Below are positions 36,545 through 48,900 of a DNA stretch of 64,000 nucleotides, one piece after another; the stretch's first letter is position 1, and every line of letters starts with the position of its first letter. The notes below the pieces were generated by a model. It was given only the letters and a program-made list of their open reading frames with translations, did not search any database and had not been told where the DNA came from. The DNA is taken from positions 305,562 through 369,561 of the forward strand of contig JXTC01000153.1 of the NCBI GenBank assembly GCA_002914845.1, given 5' to 3'. This DNA is from Trema orientale (lineage: Eukaryota; Streptophyta; Magnoliopsida; Rosales; Cannabaceae). The translations under genes were made by a program, and so were the position numbers.

Positions 36545-36788
36545 AAATGTTTACCACGTCACCAGAAAAGCGAAGTGATATATATACCACGTCACCATAA
36601 AAACGAGTCGTAGACATACAACATCACCAGAAAAACGACGTCGTATGTATACGACATCACCAGAAAAAGCGACGTCGTGAAATCCAAGACTTTTAACGGG
36701 GCTTGGATAGACGTCGCGTCAGTGGGCGACGTCATATGCTTTTGATGTTACCAAAAAAGTGACGTGAAATCTTATTTTTCTTGTAGTG
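36545..36788. repeat. Right CACTA subterminal repeats and terminus
   Basis: About eight copies of ACGTCACC, AACGACGTCGT or GCGACGTC, partly in the opposite orientation to the left end. It closes with TTCACGTC-type sequence and TTGTAGTG. It mirrors the left terminus in motif but not as a long inverted repeat. Confidence 0.85.
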
Positions 36789-37154
36789 AGTCTTTGCTAA
36801 TTCAAGAATTGCGTAGCTCTCCATGACTTTCCTAGACTCCATGCACACTTCAAGAGTTCTTCCAATCTTATAAGTGTCTCTTGCTGTATCAAGTGTCCCT
36901 AAGGCTATCAAACTTCAGTTCAAGCCTTTGATGATCTCTACATTATTCACCAAACCAATATTGATGCAACGCATCCAACTATATATACTGTTTTCTATAA
37001 AAATCATGTCACTATTGACTTCTTTATATTGCATAAAGGTGTATATCCATAAAATTGTATAAATGGCATAGATTGAATCAAAATCACATTGAATTTTTTC
37101 CTTGTTGACTACGATAACTAGCAGACCTTGCACTTTCTTATTTCGTACAACCAC
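36789..37154 (-). pseudogene. 5' part of an unidentified frame split by CACTA
   Basis: The minus-strand frame is open from 37154 (MVVRNKKVQGLLVIVVNKEK) to a TGA at 36914-36916, then open again through LDTARDTYKIGRTLEVCMES to the CACTA target site. Joined to 26668-26784 it reads on without a break for 80 codons. No family recognised. It lies between the two direct repeats (26185-26555, 37235-37690). It could be the inside of a short non-autonomous LTR element or a host gene relic. Confidence 0.45.
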
Positions 37155-37234
37155 AAATACATAGAATAAATAATATAATAATTTATTTGATTTAGCTATA
37201 ATTTATAGCCTATGTCTATGAAATATTACCAAGA

Positions 37235-37690
37235 AGCATATTCTACTAAGAAAGAGAATAGTTTATAATACTCTATATTTTCTATCTACCCAAAAGTCCC
37301 AAAAGTTTATAAGCACGTATTATCTATTTTCACTAACTCGAGAACTCTATGTACCTATAATTATGTTTTAGCTTTTACCATGAATTCCATAAATCCCAAG
37401 AGCCTCATGAATCCCATAAATCCCAAGAGCCTTTCTCCTCAACTTACACTGTGCTCTCTTGCTCTATTAAGCTCTTTCAGTTTAAGGCTGCCCATAAGGC
37501 ACCACATATATAGAAATCCAAGAGCTAGAGTCTATAAGCCTAGATAAATACAACTAATGGTATCCTACCTTGCTTTAAAGTCTTATCCTAACACTCCAAG
37601 TCCAACATGTCTCCGTATAAGCATATAACACCTAGTATCATAACTACGTAAAACTTTATGAATTAACAACCGCACGATAATTTGACTACG
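37235..37690. repeat. Direct repeat, right copy
   Basis: Partner of 26185-26555 in the same orientation, with the same ordered blocks. It also contains an internal duplication AATCCCAAGAGCC (two copies near 37393 and 37420). Without the CACTA element the two copies would be only about 0.7 kb apart. Confidence 0.75.
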
Positions 37691-39277
37691 AGAGCAATAA
37701 AAAACGAACAATTAGTAAGAACAGGCAAAGTACGCGAAAGATTCATTGTCGTTCACTCTCAATTGAAGAAATACGTCCAGCTTACTATAAAAAGCCTTTT
37801 AATATGATAACTAAAAAGCAGAAAAAGTCGTAAAATGACAATTTATTTTATCTTTTTATTATGAAAATCCATGTGTTTTAAGAAACATTGGAAAACCTCA
37901 TTGAATTTATTAAAAAGCCATGTAATTTGACTATTTCGAATTATAAACTTCTCCTGCAAAAAATAATAATAATAATAATAAATTAATAAAAAATGACAAA
38001 ATTACCATTGGTAGATAATAGCTTTATATTTGTATTACATTTTTTTTTGCGTTTGGATACATAAATAGTTGTTTAGAAACTATTTTATTACGTATGAGAT
38101 TATTTGAAAATTTCAAATATTGTTTAGAAACTAGTATAGACAATTCTTAAATTTATCTTAAATTAATATGACCATTCACTAAAGATATTTTGTCATTTTC
38201 TATCAATTTCCTGAATTTTGATGATACGAGGAGGTCAATTCAAAAATAGTCAAATTTTAAGACTTTTTGTAATTAAAAAAAAAATCAAATTCACGAGATT
38301 TTCCTATATTTCTTAAAACATAGAGAGTTTCCTAAAAAAAAAAATAAAATAAAATATGAGGTCATTTTACAAATTTTCTCGATGAAAAGGTATAAAGTGA
38401 TGCCATGTCTCTCACATCATACAAAATTGACTCACTCTCAATCTCTCTTGAGTATCCAATACTGCCCTCTTAATATTTTTTATATAATAAGAAATTTTTT
38501 TTGAGTATTACTGAATGATGTGTCTGTCTGTGTTACTTTATAATTAATAGACTGTACCACACAGCTCTCACTAGATATGTAATCTATGTGATTACAATCC
38601 ATACGTGAACATGTGATGTTCGGAAACAATATGACGACCCATAGTACTAATAATATTAATACACGTATGAAGTACATATACCGCACCCCTCCGCGTTTAA
38701 AAGAAAAGTGTATAGTATAAACTATATGGAGGAGGAAGGGAGCTGATTGATTATATATATATACTCGAGTCAGCAGGCACAAAAAAGCAGTTTTGTCAAA
38801 GCCACAATCCGCAATTTCATTTCACATACCTCTCTTTGCTAAGTACTTAATTCTATTGTGATTATAATCTTCTTTGCGTGGATTTCGGAGCAAATTTGGA
38901 CCTTTTTCTATTAGACTACACGATTATATTTAAAAGAACGAAAACAAGGTAACATTGGAGGAAGGATACAAGACCAGTCAAACATTCTCAGAAAAGTTTT
39001 GCTTAATTCAAGCCTAGATGCATTAATAATGCCATTAGTCCAATTTCTTATAAATTGTTGTTAGTCAAGCAAATGTTGTGACCGACTCATTAATTTTTTT
39101 GGTAAAAGAAATATTGCAGTCAAGGTTCTCCAGACACTCCATTCAACGATCTAAGCACATCCAATTAAGCCAATGAATGTAGAGTGTATACGAAAATATC
39201 AGGGGGGACTTAGACTTTGAGACTTTGTATTAAATATACAACTATAATGTTACTGTACGAATATGAACTTGAATATC
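37691..39277. other. Intergenic, no gene seen
   Basis: AT-rich sequence with A-runs near 38275 and 38335. It includes the 3' flank of the following minus-strand gene. No supported feature. Confidence 0.6.
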
Positions 39278-40343
39278 TCATCTTTCTCCTCTTTGCTCTG
39301 GTGTAAGCCCTCCTTTCCCGCAGTTGGGACAACTCTTCAATCCAAATCCTTGGCAATCGAAGCATCTAATAAGTCCATAATTAGTGTGCATCAGAATTCG
39401 ATTAAGATATAAGTTATTATAAGAAAAATCGAGTTATGATCTTAATTGAATTAAAAAAAAAAAAAAAAACCCCTTACTTCCAGCGCTCGAATATGTTCCC
39501 ATTCTTCTTGTTTTTTCCTGTTCCCTGAGGAAGGTGGTTTTTCACTTAATAATTAATTAATGATATTGCTTTGATGAAAAATAGAGAAATACTAACTAAT
39601 TTCAGTTGATTTCCTATTTAAGCAGCATCTTATATTAGAGTTTTCTCGAAACTTTGCTCAGAAAATTTAAGAAACATGTAGATGTAGTGGGTTTGTGCTT
39701 TCTTACAAGTCTCAATTTTTATTGTTTTTTTTTATCAAAAAAGAAAAAGAAAACTTAGAACATAGTTGAAAATTTTATTCGAATGCCAAACTACTGTTAT
39801 AATGATCATTATTAATGTTATCACCACAGAGAACATGAATGAAATTGTTCCAAGAAACAATACATATGAGGAAACTAATTAAGCACACCTTGCATCCAGG
39901 ACACTCTATGGCACCTTTACCACTACATGTTTCACATCGCTTCAGGATCTGCATATTTTATGCCACAATCAATTACTAGTATTCCTCCCGGTGTGTGACA
40001 AATATAACAACAAAGAACTTGCATTAATTGGTCATCATAAAATTATTTTCTAAATTTATTAAATTTGAATAGAAGCGTATTTTATGATCTCTACAACCAA
40101 ACTCATTTTAAAACACATTACTGTTACACTCAATGAATCTTATCTGTAGACAAGAAAGCACACCGAATTGAGTGAAAATCCCCCCGATTTCGCGGCAAAA
40201 AACGGCGTCTGCCGCCGTCTGTGCCGCCGAACTGAGCTGGTTCCCGGCGGGCTTTGCAGAAGCTTATTATGAGAATGAGAAAGTACTAATGCAGGGTTTG
40301 AAATACTCAATAAGCTGTCGCAACAGCCGGAGAGATTGGCCAT
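39278..40343 (-). CDS. DnaJ-type zinc-finger protein, probably plastid
   Basis: Four exons: 40343-40164, 39948-39889, 39524-39478, 39365-39278, phases consistent, 124 residues. Residues 1 to about 58 are rich in Ser, Arg and His with almost no acid (SVRRHRRRQTPFFAAKSGG), like a chloroplast transit peptide. The rest holds paired Cys motifs of the DnaJ zinc-binding kind: CETCSGKGAIECPGCKGTGK, then CFDCQGFGLKSCPNCGKGG, ending LTPEQRGER. There is no J domain. Such proteins (BSD2 and LQY1 are relatives in kind) act as plastid chaperones or disulfide enzymes; the exact role here is not known to me. The frame stays open upstream to a Met at 40475, so a longer N-terminus is possible. I prefer MANLSGCC at 40343. 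Confidence 0.85.
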
Positions 40344-40566
40344 TTGTATAGTGATGTAATAGAGAATTTTATTAGAACTTAGGAAGCTGTTTGCTTGGTT
40401 CTCCAATATGTTTGAAGCAGGACAGGAAGATGTGGATAACAAGAAACTGATAATCTCACCCACAAAATTGTCCACATCATCATTCTCGTGACATCTTAAA
40501 TTTCAATAGTATCCAACGGATGAGAAGTCATCTTATTATTAGCATTCGTGGCATGCCTATTTAAGG

Positions 40567-40810
40567 TAAATAGGTAGTTTTTTTTTTTTTTTTGCCCTAT
40601 TTATAAAGATATTATTTTATCAAATTAAAATTCATTACATACGTTTTTTTTCTCCATAAAAAATAGAAAAGAAGAGCATTAAATAATATGTACTTATTGT
40701 TATTTTTTTTTTCAACTGCTCAAATTATGGTAGCCATTAGATAATGATCCAACCGTTTAAAAAAAATACCTATAAATAGGTAAAAGAAAATACCTACTGG
40801 ATTATGGCGC
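40567..40810. mobile_element. (TA)n-flanked MITE, copy 3
   Basis: The left end is degenerate (TAAATAGGTAGTTTTTTT) and the right end reads AAATACCTACTGGATTATGGC. Internal AGCCATTAGATAATGATCC. Followed by ATATATATAG and then directly by copy 4. Confidence 0.7.
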
Positions 40811-40819
40811 ATATATATA

Positions 40820-41061
40820 GGGCACCAATCTAGTAGGTATTTTTTTTCTTTCATATGTATTATTTTGCCCAATAAAAATTCATGATGCACGTATTTTCAT
40901 GGTAAAAGATAAAAAGAGAAAGTCATTAAATAATGAGTATTTATTTTTATTTTTTTATTTTTTAACTATTCAAATTATGATAGCCGTTAGATCAATAATC
41001 CAACAGCTAAAAAAAATACCTATAGATACGTAAAAAAAAAATACCTATTGGATTGGAAACC
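40820..41061. mobile_element. (TA)n-flanked MITE, copy 4
   Basis: The left end GGGCACCAATCTAGTAGGTA and right end ATACCTATTGGATTGGAAAC are well preserved. Internal TAGCCGTTAGATC and ATCCAACAGCTA. Flanked by ATATATA on both sides. Head to tail with copy 3. Confidence 0.8.
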
Positions 41062-41343
41062 ATATATATATAATATATCTAAGTTATTTATTTATGTATA
41101 ATTGTTAGTATTAATTTTTTTTCCCTTTACTTCAGCTTTTTCTCCCGCTGCGATCCACCAATTGTGGCAGCTTGGCAGCTTTTTCGCTAATGACTCTCTT
41201 TCAGCTTATTTCTTGATCCAGTGGTGTGGTTTCTCCTCGATTATTCTTTTATTTATCTTTTTTTCTCTTAGAAACGACAAATTAGGTACTTTGATCTCGG
41301 AGAAATGACAAATGAGTTGCACCATCTCATCACATAAAATCAA

Positions 41344-41879
41344 GAGTTTTTGACAAATTTGGCCCCTATGTTGTTCACAGATTGGCAAAATAGTTCTTGA
41401 GTTATTTTTTTTTGGCAATTATGTCCTTAATTTTTAAAAACTCTGGCAATGAAATCTTTTTTGTTTGTTAATGTTAAAATTTTCTTGAAATTGAACATAT
41501 TTAAGTGAAATAAATTAGTATTTTATTAACACTAATTAGTTTAAAATAGAAATAGAAAGAAATTATAAGAGAAATTTTAAAATTTTGAAGTTTTGTATTT
41601 TTTGAAAATTTTATATTATATTGTTAATTGTAATTAATTTTTAGTTATTTTCTTTCTAATTCTAACTAGTACTAATAAAATATTGATTTTGATCTTCAGA
41701 ACCCTGTATGTGACTTGAAAATGCTCAGTTTCATCCAATATTTTAACAATTAATTACAAAAAAGACTTAATTGTCAAAATTTTTAAAATTTAGGAACTTA
41801 ATTACTAAAAAAAAAAAAAAAATTCAAGAACTATTTTCCCAAATCCCAAATAATATAAGGCCAATCATGCCAAAAACCC
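41344..41879. mobile_element. Mutator-type MITE with 9-bp target duplication
   Basis: The ends are GAGTTTTTGACAAATTTGGC and GCCAATCATGCCAAAAACCC. Exact 9-bp flanking repeats TAAAATCAA lie at 41335-41343 and 41880-41888. Arms carry TTGGCAATTATGTCCTTAAT and its diverged complement. Same terminal family as 18275-18830. Non-coding. Confidence 0.85.
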
Positions 41880-41961
41880 TAAAATCAACAGTGTGATATT
41901 AGAAGGCGGCACACTCCAAAGGGAGATAATATAGCTTGAAAACTCTATTATCAGTTTCAAG

Positions 41962-42646
41962 AAACGACAAAAATTAAAAATGACAACAACGGAATAAGAA
42001 ACGACAATATTAAAGAAAACGACAAAAAGATATGATAGCTTCGAAACGACATCATCTGAAAACCGACAACATTATTTAGGACGTCAGTATTATAATTTGT
42101 ATTTAATATCACAACAAACGACACATCCAAAAAAGTAGAATAGCATAATAAATAGAGGAGATAGAAACGACAGCAGCTTCACGAAACGACATAAAATATT
42201 GTAAACGACAACAACGTGAGAAAATAAGACAGCATCATTGCAAAACGACAATGTATTAAGAAAACTACAATAATTTGAAAGTGACCATCATCATCTTCAG
42301 AAAAACGACAGATTTTTTATTCCCCTTTTCCTTGGGGCTTGGAAACGACAAAATCTTTAAAATGTTAAGGAAAACAATATTAGCTTAGATACGTGATAAC
42401 AGTCCTCAAATCTAAAAATTCATATCACCAACACATAAAAAAAACGTTAGAATGTCTAAGAACAACAATATCCTTGAAACGAGACAAGTTAATAAACACG
42501 ACAAAAGATGTTGTCGTTTCTTAAAAGAAATCGACAATATTGTTGAAAAACGGCATTGTCTTTAAAAAAAAAATTGAATCTTCATATAAAGGCCGGAAAC
42601 GACAATTCCTTACTAAAATGAGATTCTTACAGAAGCGGAAACGACA
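41962..42646 (+). repeat. Dense irregular array of the octamer AAACGACA
   Basis: Thirteen exact plus-strand copies in 685 bp: 41962, 41999, 42017, 42044, 42116, 42165, 42184, 42203, 42243, 42303, 42343, 42597 and 42639. One reverse copy is at 42512, and an isolated copy lies upstream at 41272. Near matches also occur (AACCGACA at 42062, AAATGACA at 41978). Spacing is irregular (18 to 254 bp) and sequence between copies is unique, so it is not a simple tandem repeat. It lies 0.3 to 1.0 kb upstream of the SAC gene start. Function unknown. Confidence 0.9.
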
Positions 42647-42961
42647 AATGATTTATGCATTTTTTCTCTCTGTTTGGCACTTTATGTAAAAAAAAATAAA
42701 AAAAAAAATAAAAAAAATTCGCACCCACTCTTACATACAGAATCAGTAATAATTTTTTTTTTAAATATATAATTTTTATATTTTCATTTCTATTTTCTTT
42801 GCGACATATAGACTCCCACGGCCTTTGAACCAACTGTCCTAAAATAAATCAATTCTTTTGAGAAGAAAACGTAAATACAAGTTGTATTCTTTTTTGAATT
42901 CAATTCTGTCGGAAAACCTCTGAAAAAAAAAAAGAAAGAAAAACGGAAACCTCAAAATCCG

Positions 42962-45900
42962 ATGGCGAAAGCAGGCGAGGAGTTGAAAGCGAGTATGGGG
43001 GGGTCAGCCAAGGTGCACCCCTCTAGCGATCCCGACGTCGACCTCAGCTCCTACTCCCTCGAGAAATTTCGTCTCTACGAAACCAGAGCGGTATGCTTTA
43101 TCACTCTCTCTCTCTCTCTCTCTCTCTCATATTCTCTAATTTCACTTTTTTATCTTTTATTTTTGGAAAATCACAGAGTTAATTGAGTGAGTTCGTTTCG
43201 TTTTGTATATTCAGAGGTTCTATCTGATTGGGAGTGATCGGAGCAAGAGGTTATTCCGGGTGTTAAAGATCGATCGATCAGAGCCGTCCGATCTCAATCT
43301 CAGTGAGGACCCAGTTGTCTACTCCTCCCAGGAGATCAAGAACCTGCTTCAACGAATTGCCGAGGGCAATCGTGCCACCGGTGGCATAACCTCCATTATC
43401 AAGGTTTATGGTATTGCAGGTCAGTTTTCTAGGGCACATACAATTTCAATGTTTATATACACTTTTTATATATATATAGGTTGTCAATCCAATTATTTTT
43501 TTTTTTATATATTTTTTTTTTAACCGTTAGATCATCGTCTAATCATCTAATGCTTATCTAATTTAATGATTATAATAAAGTGCATAAAAAATATGCATCA
43601 TTAATACTATTTTTTTCTTACTTTTTAATATAAAAAAATATATTAAAAAAACTAATACTATTTTTTTCTTACTTTTTAATATAAAAAAATATGTAAAAAA
43701 AATTTTCATGGACCAAAATGATAGTACATAAGTAAAAAAAAAAAAAAAAATACCAACTGAATTGGTGCCATATATATATATATATGAATGTTAATATGTA
43801 AGTGAATTTCGTTTTATTGTCCCTTTTGTTGTTCTTAGGTTGCATAAAGTTTCTTGAATCGTATTACTTGATTCTGGTTACCAAGCGTCGCCAAATTGGA
43901 TGTATATGTGGTCATGCAATTTATAGTATAGATGACAGCCAATTGATTCCCATCCCGCATGTTTCGATTCAGACAGACGTTGCACATTCTAAGACCGAAC
44001 TGCGGTAATTTGTTCACTTGTATTCCTTTTCATATTTTGAGTTTCTCTTTTGATTTTATTGAAAGGATAGGTATTGACATAGTTGCTTATGTTTAGTGCG
44101 TATTGTTTGTAGTTACTTTTTCTTGAAGCCGTAATTTTGTTTCGAACATGTTGGGGCAAATTATTTGATTTTGCTAGAATGACGTCTTTTGAGCACATTT
44201 TAATTGCCCTTTAAATTATGGAAATGTTGTTGAGTTCCACGCTTATAATTTTCCCTTTTTTGATATTTATTTCATGAATGCCAAACTTTTTTCATTAGAA
44301 ACAAGGAGTATAGAAAAATACAGCATGATTGAATAATAAAAGTACTCCTTGATGCTATTCTGCAGTCTTTCACTTTGTGTACGTTAACATGTTCACGATT
44401 TTGGTAATGCTTAAAATTTTCTGTATTCCCTCGTATGCAGGTACAAAAAGCTTCTATCTAGTGTTGATTTGACCAAAGATTTTTTCTATAGTTATACATA
44501 TCCCATAATGCAAAGTTTACAGAAGAATGTGTTGTCGTCTGGTGAGGAAGGACTGCCTTATGATAATATGTTTGTATGGAATGCTTATCTAACACAACCT
44601 ATTCGGTCAAGATGCAATAACTCCATTTGGACAATAGCATTAGTTCACGGGCATTTTGAGCAGGTATGTTACTCTTTCTCTACTTTTAATTTCTTTTAAA
44701 TGAAAAATTTGCATCTGGTTATGCTGTTGATGCATTTTTATATACAATAGCCTACATCTGTTAATCATACAATTTGAATATGGTATTTTGCTACATCAAC
44801 ATCAACAGATTAGGTTATCAGTCTTTGGTAGGGATTTCAGTGTTTCTTTGGTGGCTAGACGCTCTCGGCATTTTGCTGGGACACGGTATGTTCTTTTTTA
44901 ATATGAAATATTTTTTGGTTTCATAGCTACAAAGAAAGCAAGTTTTTTTGCCTTAACTTAATATTATATAGCATTATCTATGTATAACCCACAATGGTAT
45001 TTAGGTCGGATTAACTGAGAAATATTGTTATATTTGTCAGGGGAAAAAAAAAAAAAGCAAAAAGCTTTATTCTCGACTAGTTATCGCCCAATGTCCTGGA
45101 TATGAATGATCATATTGACATTGTTTTTTTTTTCATTTTATGTTTGAAAGAATTAGTAATCAGCTATAAGGGATTATGATGCTTAAGTAGAGGTAGTATA
45201 CTAAAGGTAGTTTAAGTTTCAAGTGGCTTAGGTTAGTGTTGCATACAGTTTTAAGAGACTGTCAAATATATCACGAGATCGTTCTGACCTTTATGTTTTC
45301 TTGGCATTTATATTTAATATTTAGAACACGGTGTTTTAGGTAAGTTAACAAGTGTTTTAGCGAATAAATAAATAAATAAAGTTAACAAGTGGTTTGCAGG
45401 AGGGGTTCTCATTCTCCCCTTTGATGTTATAGGTACTAGATCACCGGGAAAATCGATTTTGAGGGGAAGCTGATAATAGTTTTACACTCTTTTTGTCCGC
45501 TAGTAGTTTAATTTGGTCTTTCCAATTCTTTATTCGAAGGAGCTTTGGTGTCTATGGAGTTTCATATCACCCCCTTTTGGAGATAATAACAATGTTTAGT
45601 AAATGATTTAGGTGACTGAGGCCATCAATAATCAATCAAAACTTGATATTTCATAGATTTGAATTCTGATGTTTGACCACTGAACTCCACCATGTATTAT
45701 TAAATTACATTTGTTTCCATGTTAAGCAGGAAGTTTTGTAAGAATAGTTTATCTAGACTTCTCTCACTTCTATGGTTCCATGGATTCCAGTTACTTGAAA
45801 AGGGGAGTGAATGATCGGGGAAGAGTTGCAAATGATGTTGAAACAGAGCAGATTGTTCTTGATGAAGAAGCTGGGTCATGCAAAGGAAAGATGAGTTCGG

Positions 45901-48900
45901 TCGTACAGATGCGTGGTTCAATTCCCCTTTTCTGGTCTCAAGAAGTCTCAAAATTCCCTAAACCTGATATAATCTGTAAGGATATTGCTGCAGTAAGTTT
46001 TGATTTCACATGTCCTGTTTTGCCATGTCTCAGCCTGCACAATTTTATTCTAGCTTAATTGCAGATTCATCTCTTCTGTTATTTTCTTTTGACTTCAGTA
46101 CAGAGATATGATCCCACGTATCAGGCAACCAAGTTGCACTTTGAAGACCTGGTAGAGAGATATGGCAATCCAATTATCGTGCTTAATTTGATCAAGGTTC
46201 AGTTTTGATTCTTATTTACAATTTTACTGGTTTTGGCTGCTGACCGAGAGTGTGCAATGTGCACGCGGTGGATTAATTTATATGCGGTGTATGATTATAT
46301 CTTTTGGACATATAGGAAGAGTTGTAAAACGGTGAACAATTAGCTAATAGGATCTTGGATTAAACAACTCAATTAGACCTTTGAGTAAGTAGAATTAGTT
46401 TATTTTTACGTATGTCTTCATTGTCATTACCTATCAATTAATATTTCTATTATTTTTTGTCCAAAATATTACTATTTAGTTTAGCTTTGTATATGGTAGT
46501 ATGTACTGTGTCTTATAATTGTTAAATGTAGACTGTTGAGAAAAGACCTCGAGAAATGATGTTAAGACGTGAGTATGCAAATGCGGTTGGATATCTGAAC
46601 CAAAGTCTCTCACAAGAAAACCATGTTAGATTTATTCACTGGGACTTCCACAAGTTTGCAAAGAGGTAACTATCTGTTTTCTTTTGTGGATTTTTCTTTT
46701 TGGCTGTAACATAATTAACGTGTTGATCTTATGAATACGTTATATTAGTATTATATACAACTCTGATGGAACTATTTTGTGTCTGTACTGTTATCAAAGC
46801 AAGTCTGCCAATGTATTAGCAGTTTTGGGTAATGTGGCAAGGCAAGCACTTGATTTGACGGGTTTTTACTACAGCGGTAAACCTCGCATACTTAAGCGAA
46901 GAGCCAATCAGTTAAGTCGAACAAGCACTGGGAGGTATGGATTTCCTTTGAATTTTTTAATGCATAAAATTACTTTAAGACAGCTATCTTTTGTACTCTG
47001 ATTAGTCCTTGGGTACTTTAATGGTTTATCATGGAGCCTGTCAATGAGTCATAAACAAGGAACCTACTAGTGATGTTGGGGCGGCAAATAATAGGCTTGT
47101 TCTAAATTAAGCATTCTATTTGCTTTCATGTTATCTTAGCTTATATTGTTAAAGTCTTCTCTCGCATAACTTTTCATGTCACAGGGATGCTTCTCTTAGA
47201 GACCCGAGAGCTAGTTCTGGGGATCTTGCAAGGTTTGGAAGCAGTAATGAGACTCAGAATGCCGTCAATCAAGACAGACAACTTGATTTTGGTGAACTGA
47301 ACAAAAGTGAAAATGTTTATATTGAAGCACCTTGTTTTCAAAGTGGGGTTCTGCGCACAAACTGCATTGATTGCTTGGATCGTACAAATGTTGCCCAGTA
47401 TGCATATGGTCTTGCAGCTTTGGGTCGACAACTACATGCAATGGGTTTAACAGACATGCCTAAAGTGGATCCTGATAGTAGTATTGCTGCATCTCTTATG
47501 GATATGTACCAGAGCATGGGTGACGCTCTTGCACAACAATATGGTGGCTCCGAAGCTCATAATACCGTATGCTTTATCCTCCTAATAGAAATATTTGGTC
47601 TTTTTATGACTTGTTTTCGTTTTCTAAAACCATTTGAGTTTTTATGTATTGCTTGATATGACTTTTTTTCTTCTTGCACAATTTTTGTTTGTTGCCGATT
47701 CCTAAACCATTGTTTCATTGCGAGTTTTAGGTATTCACAGAGAGGCAGGGAAAATGGAAAGCCACAACTCAGTCAAAAGAATTTCTGAAGTCTATTAAGC
47801 GATACTACAGTAATACTTGCACTGATGGTGAAAAGCAAGATGCCATGAATCTGTACTTATTTCTCCTTGTTGTAGTTTCAGTGGAACTTTTCATCTGTTA
47901 CTTATTTCTTACCATAGCAGAACAGATGTGGTTCTTGACATATTTCAATGTCCCTTTGATAATTCCTGCTTTAATATTTTGCATCTACTCTTCTAACATT
48001 ACCACTTTTAGTTTCTAAAATTTATAGAATTTTACTCTTTTTTTCCTTTTTTCCCCTTTACAATATCTTCTACAACTAAAGTGTTTCATTATTTTACCAG
48101 ATTTTTGGGTTACTTCAAACCGCAGGAAGGGAAACCTGCTCTTTGGGAGCTTGATTCTGATTATTATCTTCATGTCTCTGGAATTGGAGATGACATTTTT
48201 CCTGATAGTTGGTATAAACTCTGTTTCCTGTTATAAGACCTATATTGAAAGCCTTTATACATGTTTTTGTGTATGTACAATTCCAGCATAAAAATGCTAA
48301 ATAGCCATGTACTATTATGTGTTGTTATGTTTATAGATCTTAAAATCTGTCTACATCCAGGAACAATAAGATTGAAAATTTTTAAGAAAAATTATGCTCC
48401 TGTCTAATTTTGCAGCATTTCCTTTGTATTTTTAACATCTAAAATTTAGATGTTTACGATCATTTCAGTTCAGAAACCAACAGCTTGCATGTGGGAGCTG
48501 GATTTACTCTCTCCCCTATTCCAGCTTGCAGAGAAGATTTCTTTCGTATGAAGTTGACATCATTTGATAAATTGATTGAAAGGACTCGCAGTTCAATAAA
48601 GAATGTAAGGCTTTGCAGTGAACCAAATCAGAGACCAGGTGGTGGTGCAGGAACTTCTGGTGTGGCACCTGATGCAGCGTAAGTTGAATTAATGATTTGG
48701 CATTTGATTTCCATCATAGTGAATATTTAACATTTCTTATGCCTCTATCCTTTCCTCATGCTTGTTAGCATGTTAGCAAACAAACAGTTGCACACACTTT
48801 CTATCCTCTGTGGAATGTTAATGTGGTCAAGGTATGCTGCCTTGTCAATTTGCTTTACTCATCCACCCTCCTCTTTCGCTGCTGAAAAATCAACTAAAGC

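Larger units (their letters stand above)
26785..36788 (+). mobile_element. CACTA (En/Spm) DNA transposon, 10.0 kb
   Basis: Starts CACTACTACAAAACAGGG at 26785 and ends ...TTTTTCTTGTAGTG at 36788. A 3-bp target duplication AGT lies on both sides (26782-26784 and 36789-36791). Subterminal regions are packed with GCGACGT-type repeats. Inside, on the plus strand, are TNP2 (28376-32983), a TNPA-like gene (33140-34776) and a ULP1-like protease region (about 34880-36290). It is interrupted by a copia-type insertion (30783-31967) that holds the assembly gap. All coding regions carry stops, so the element is no longer autonomous. Termini, duplication size and gene content together make the class certain. 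Confidence 0.95.

Noticed and set aside
45960..46110. Alternative SAC exon 6/7 junction at 45992 and 46104
   Set aside because: It keeps frame but adds residues (KDIAA) absent from the family; the donor at 45976 (GTAAGG) with acceptor at 46098 restores the conserved PDI-x-LQRYDPTY.
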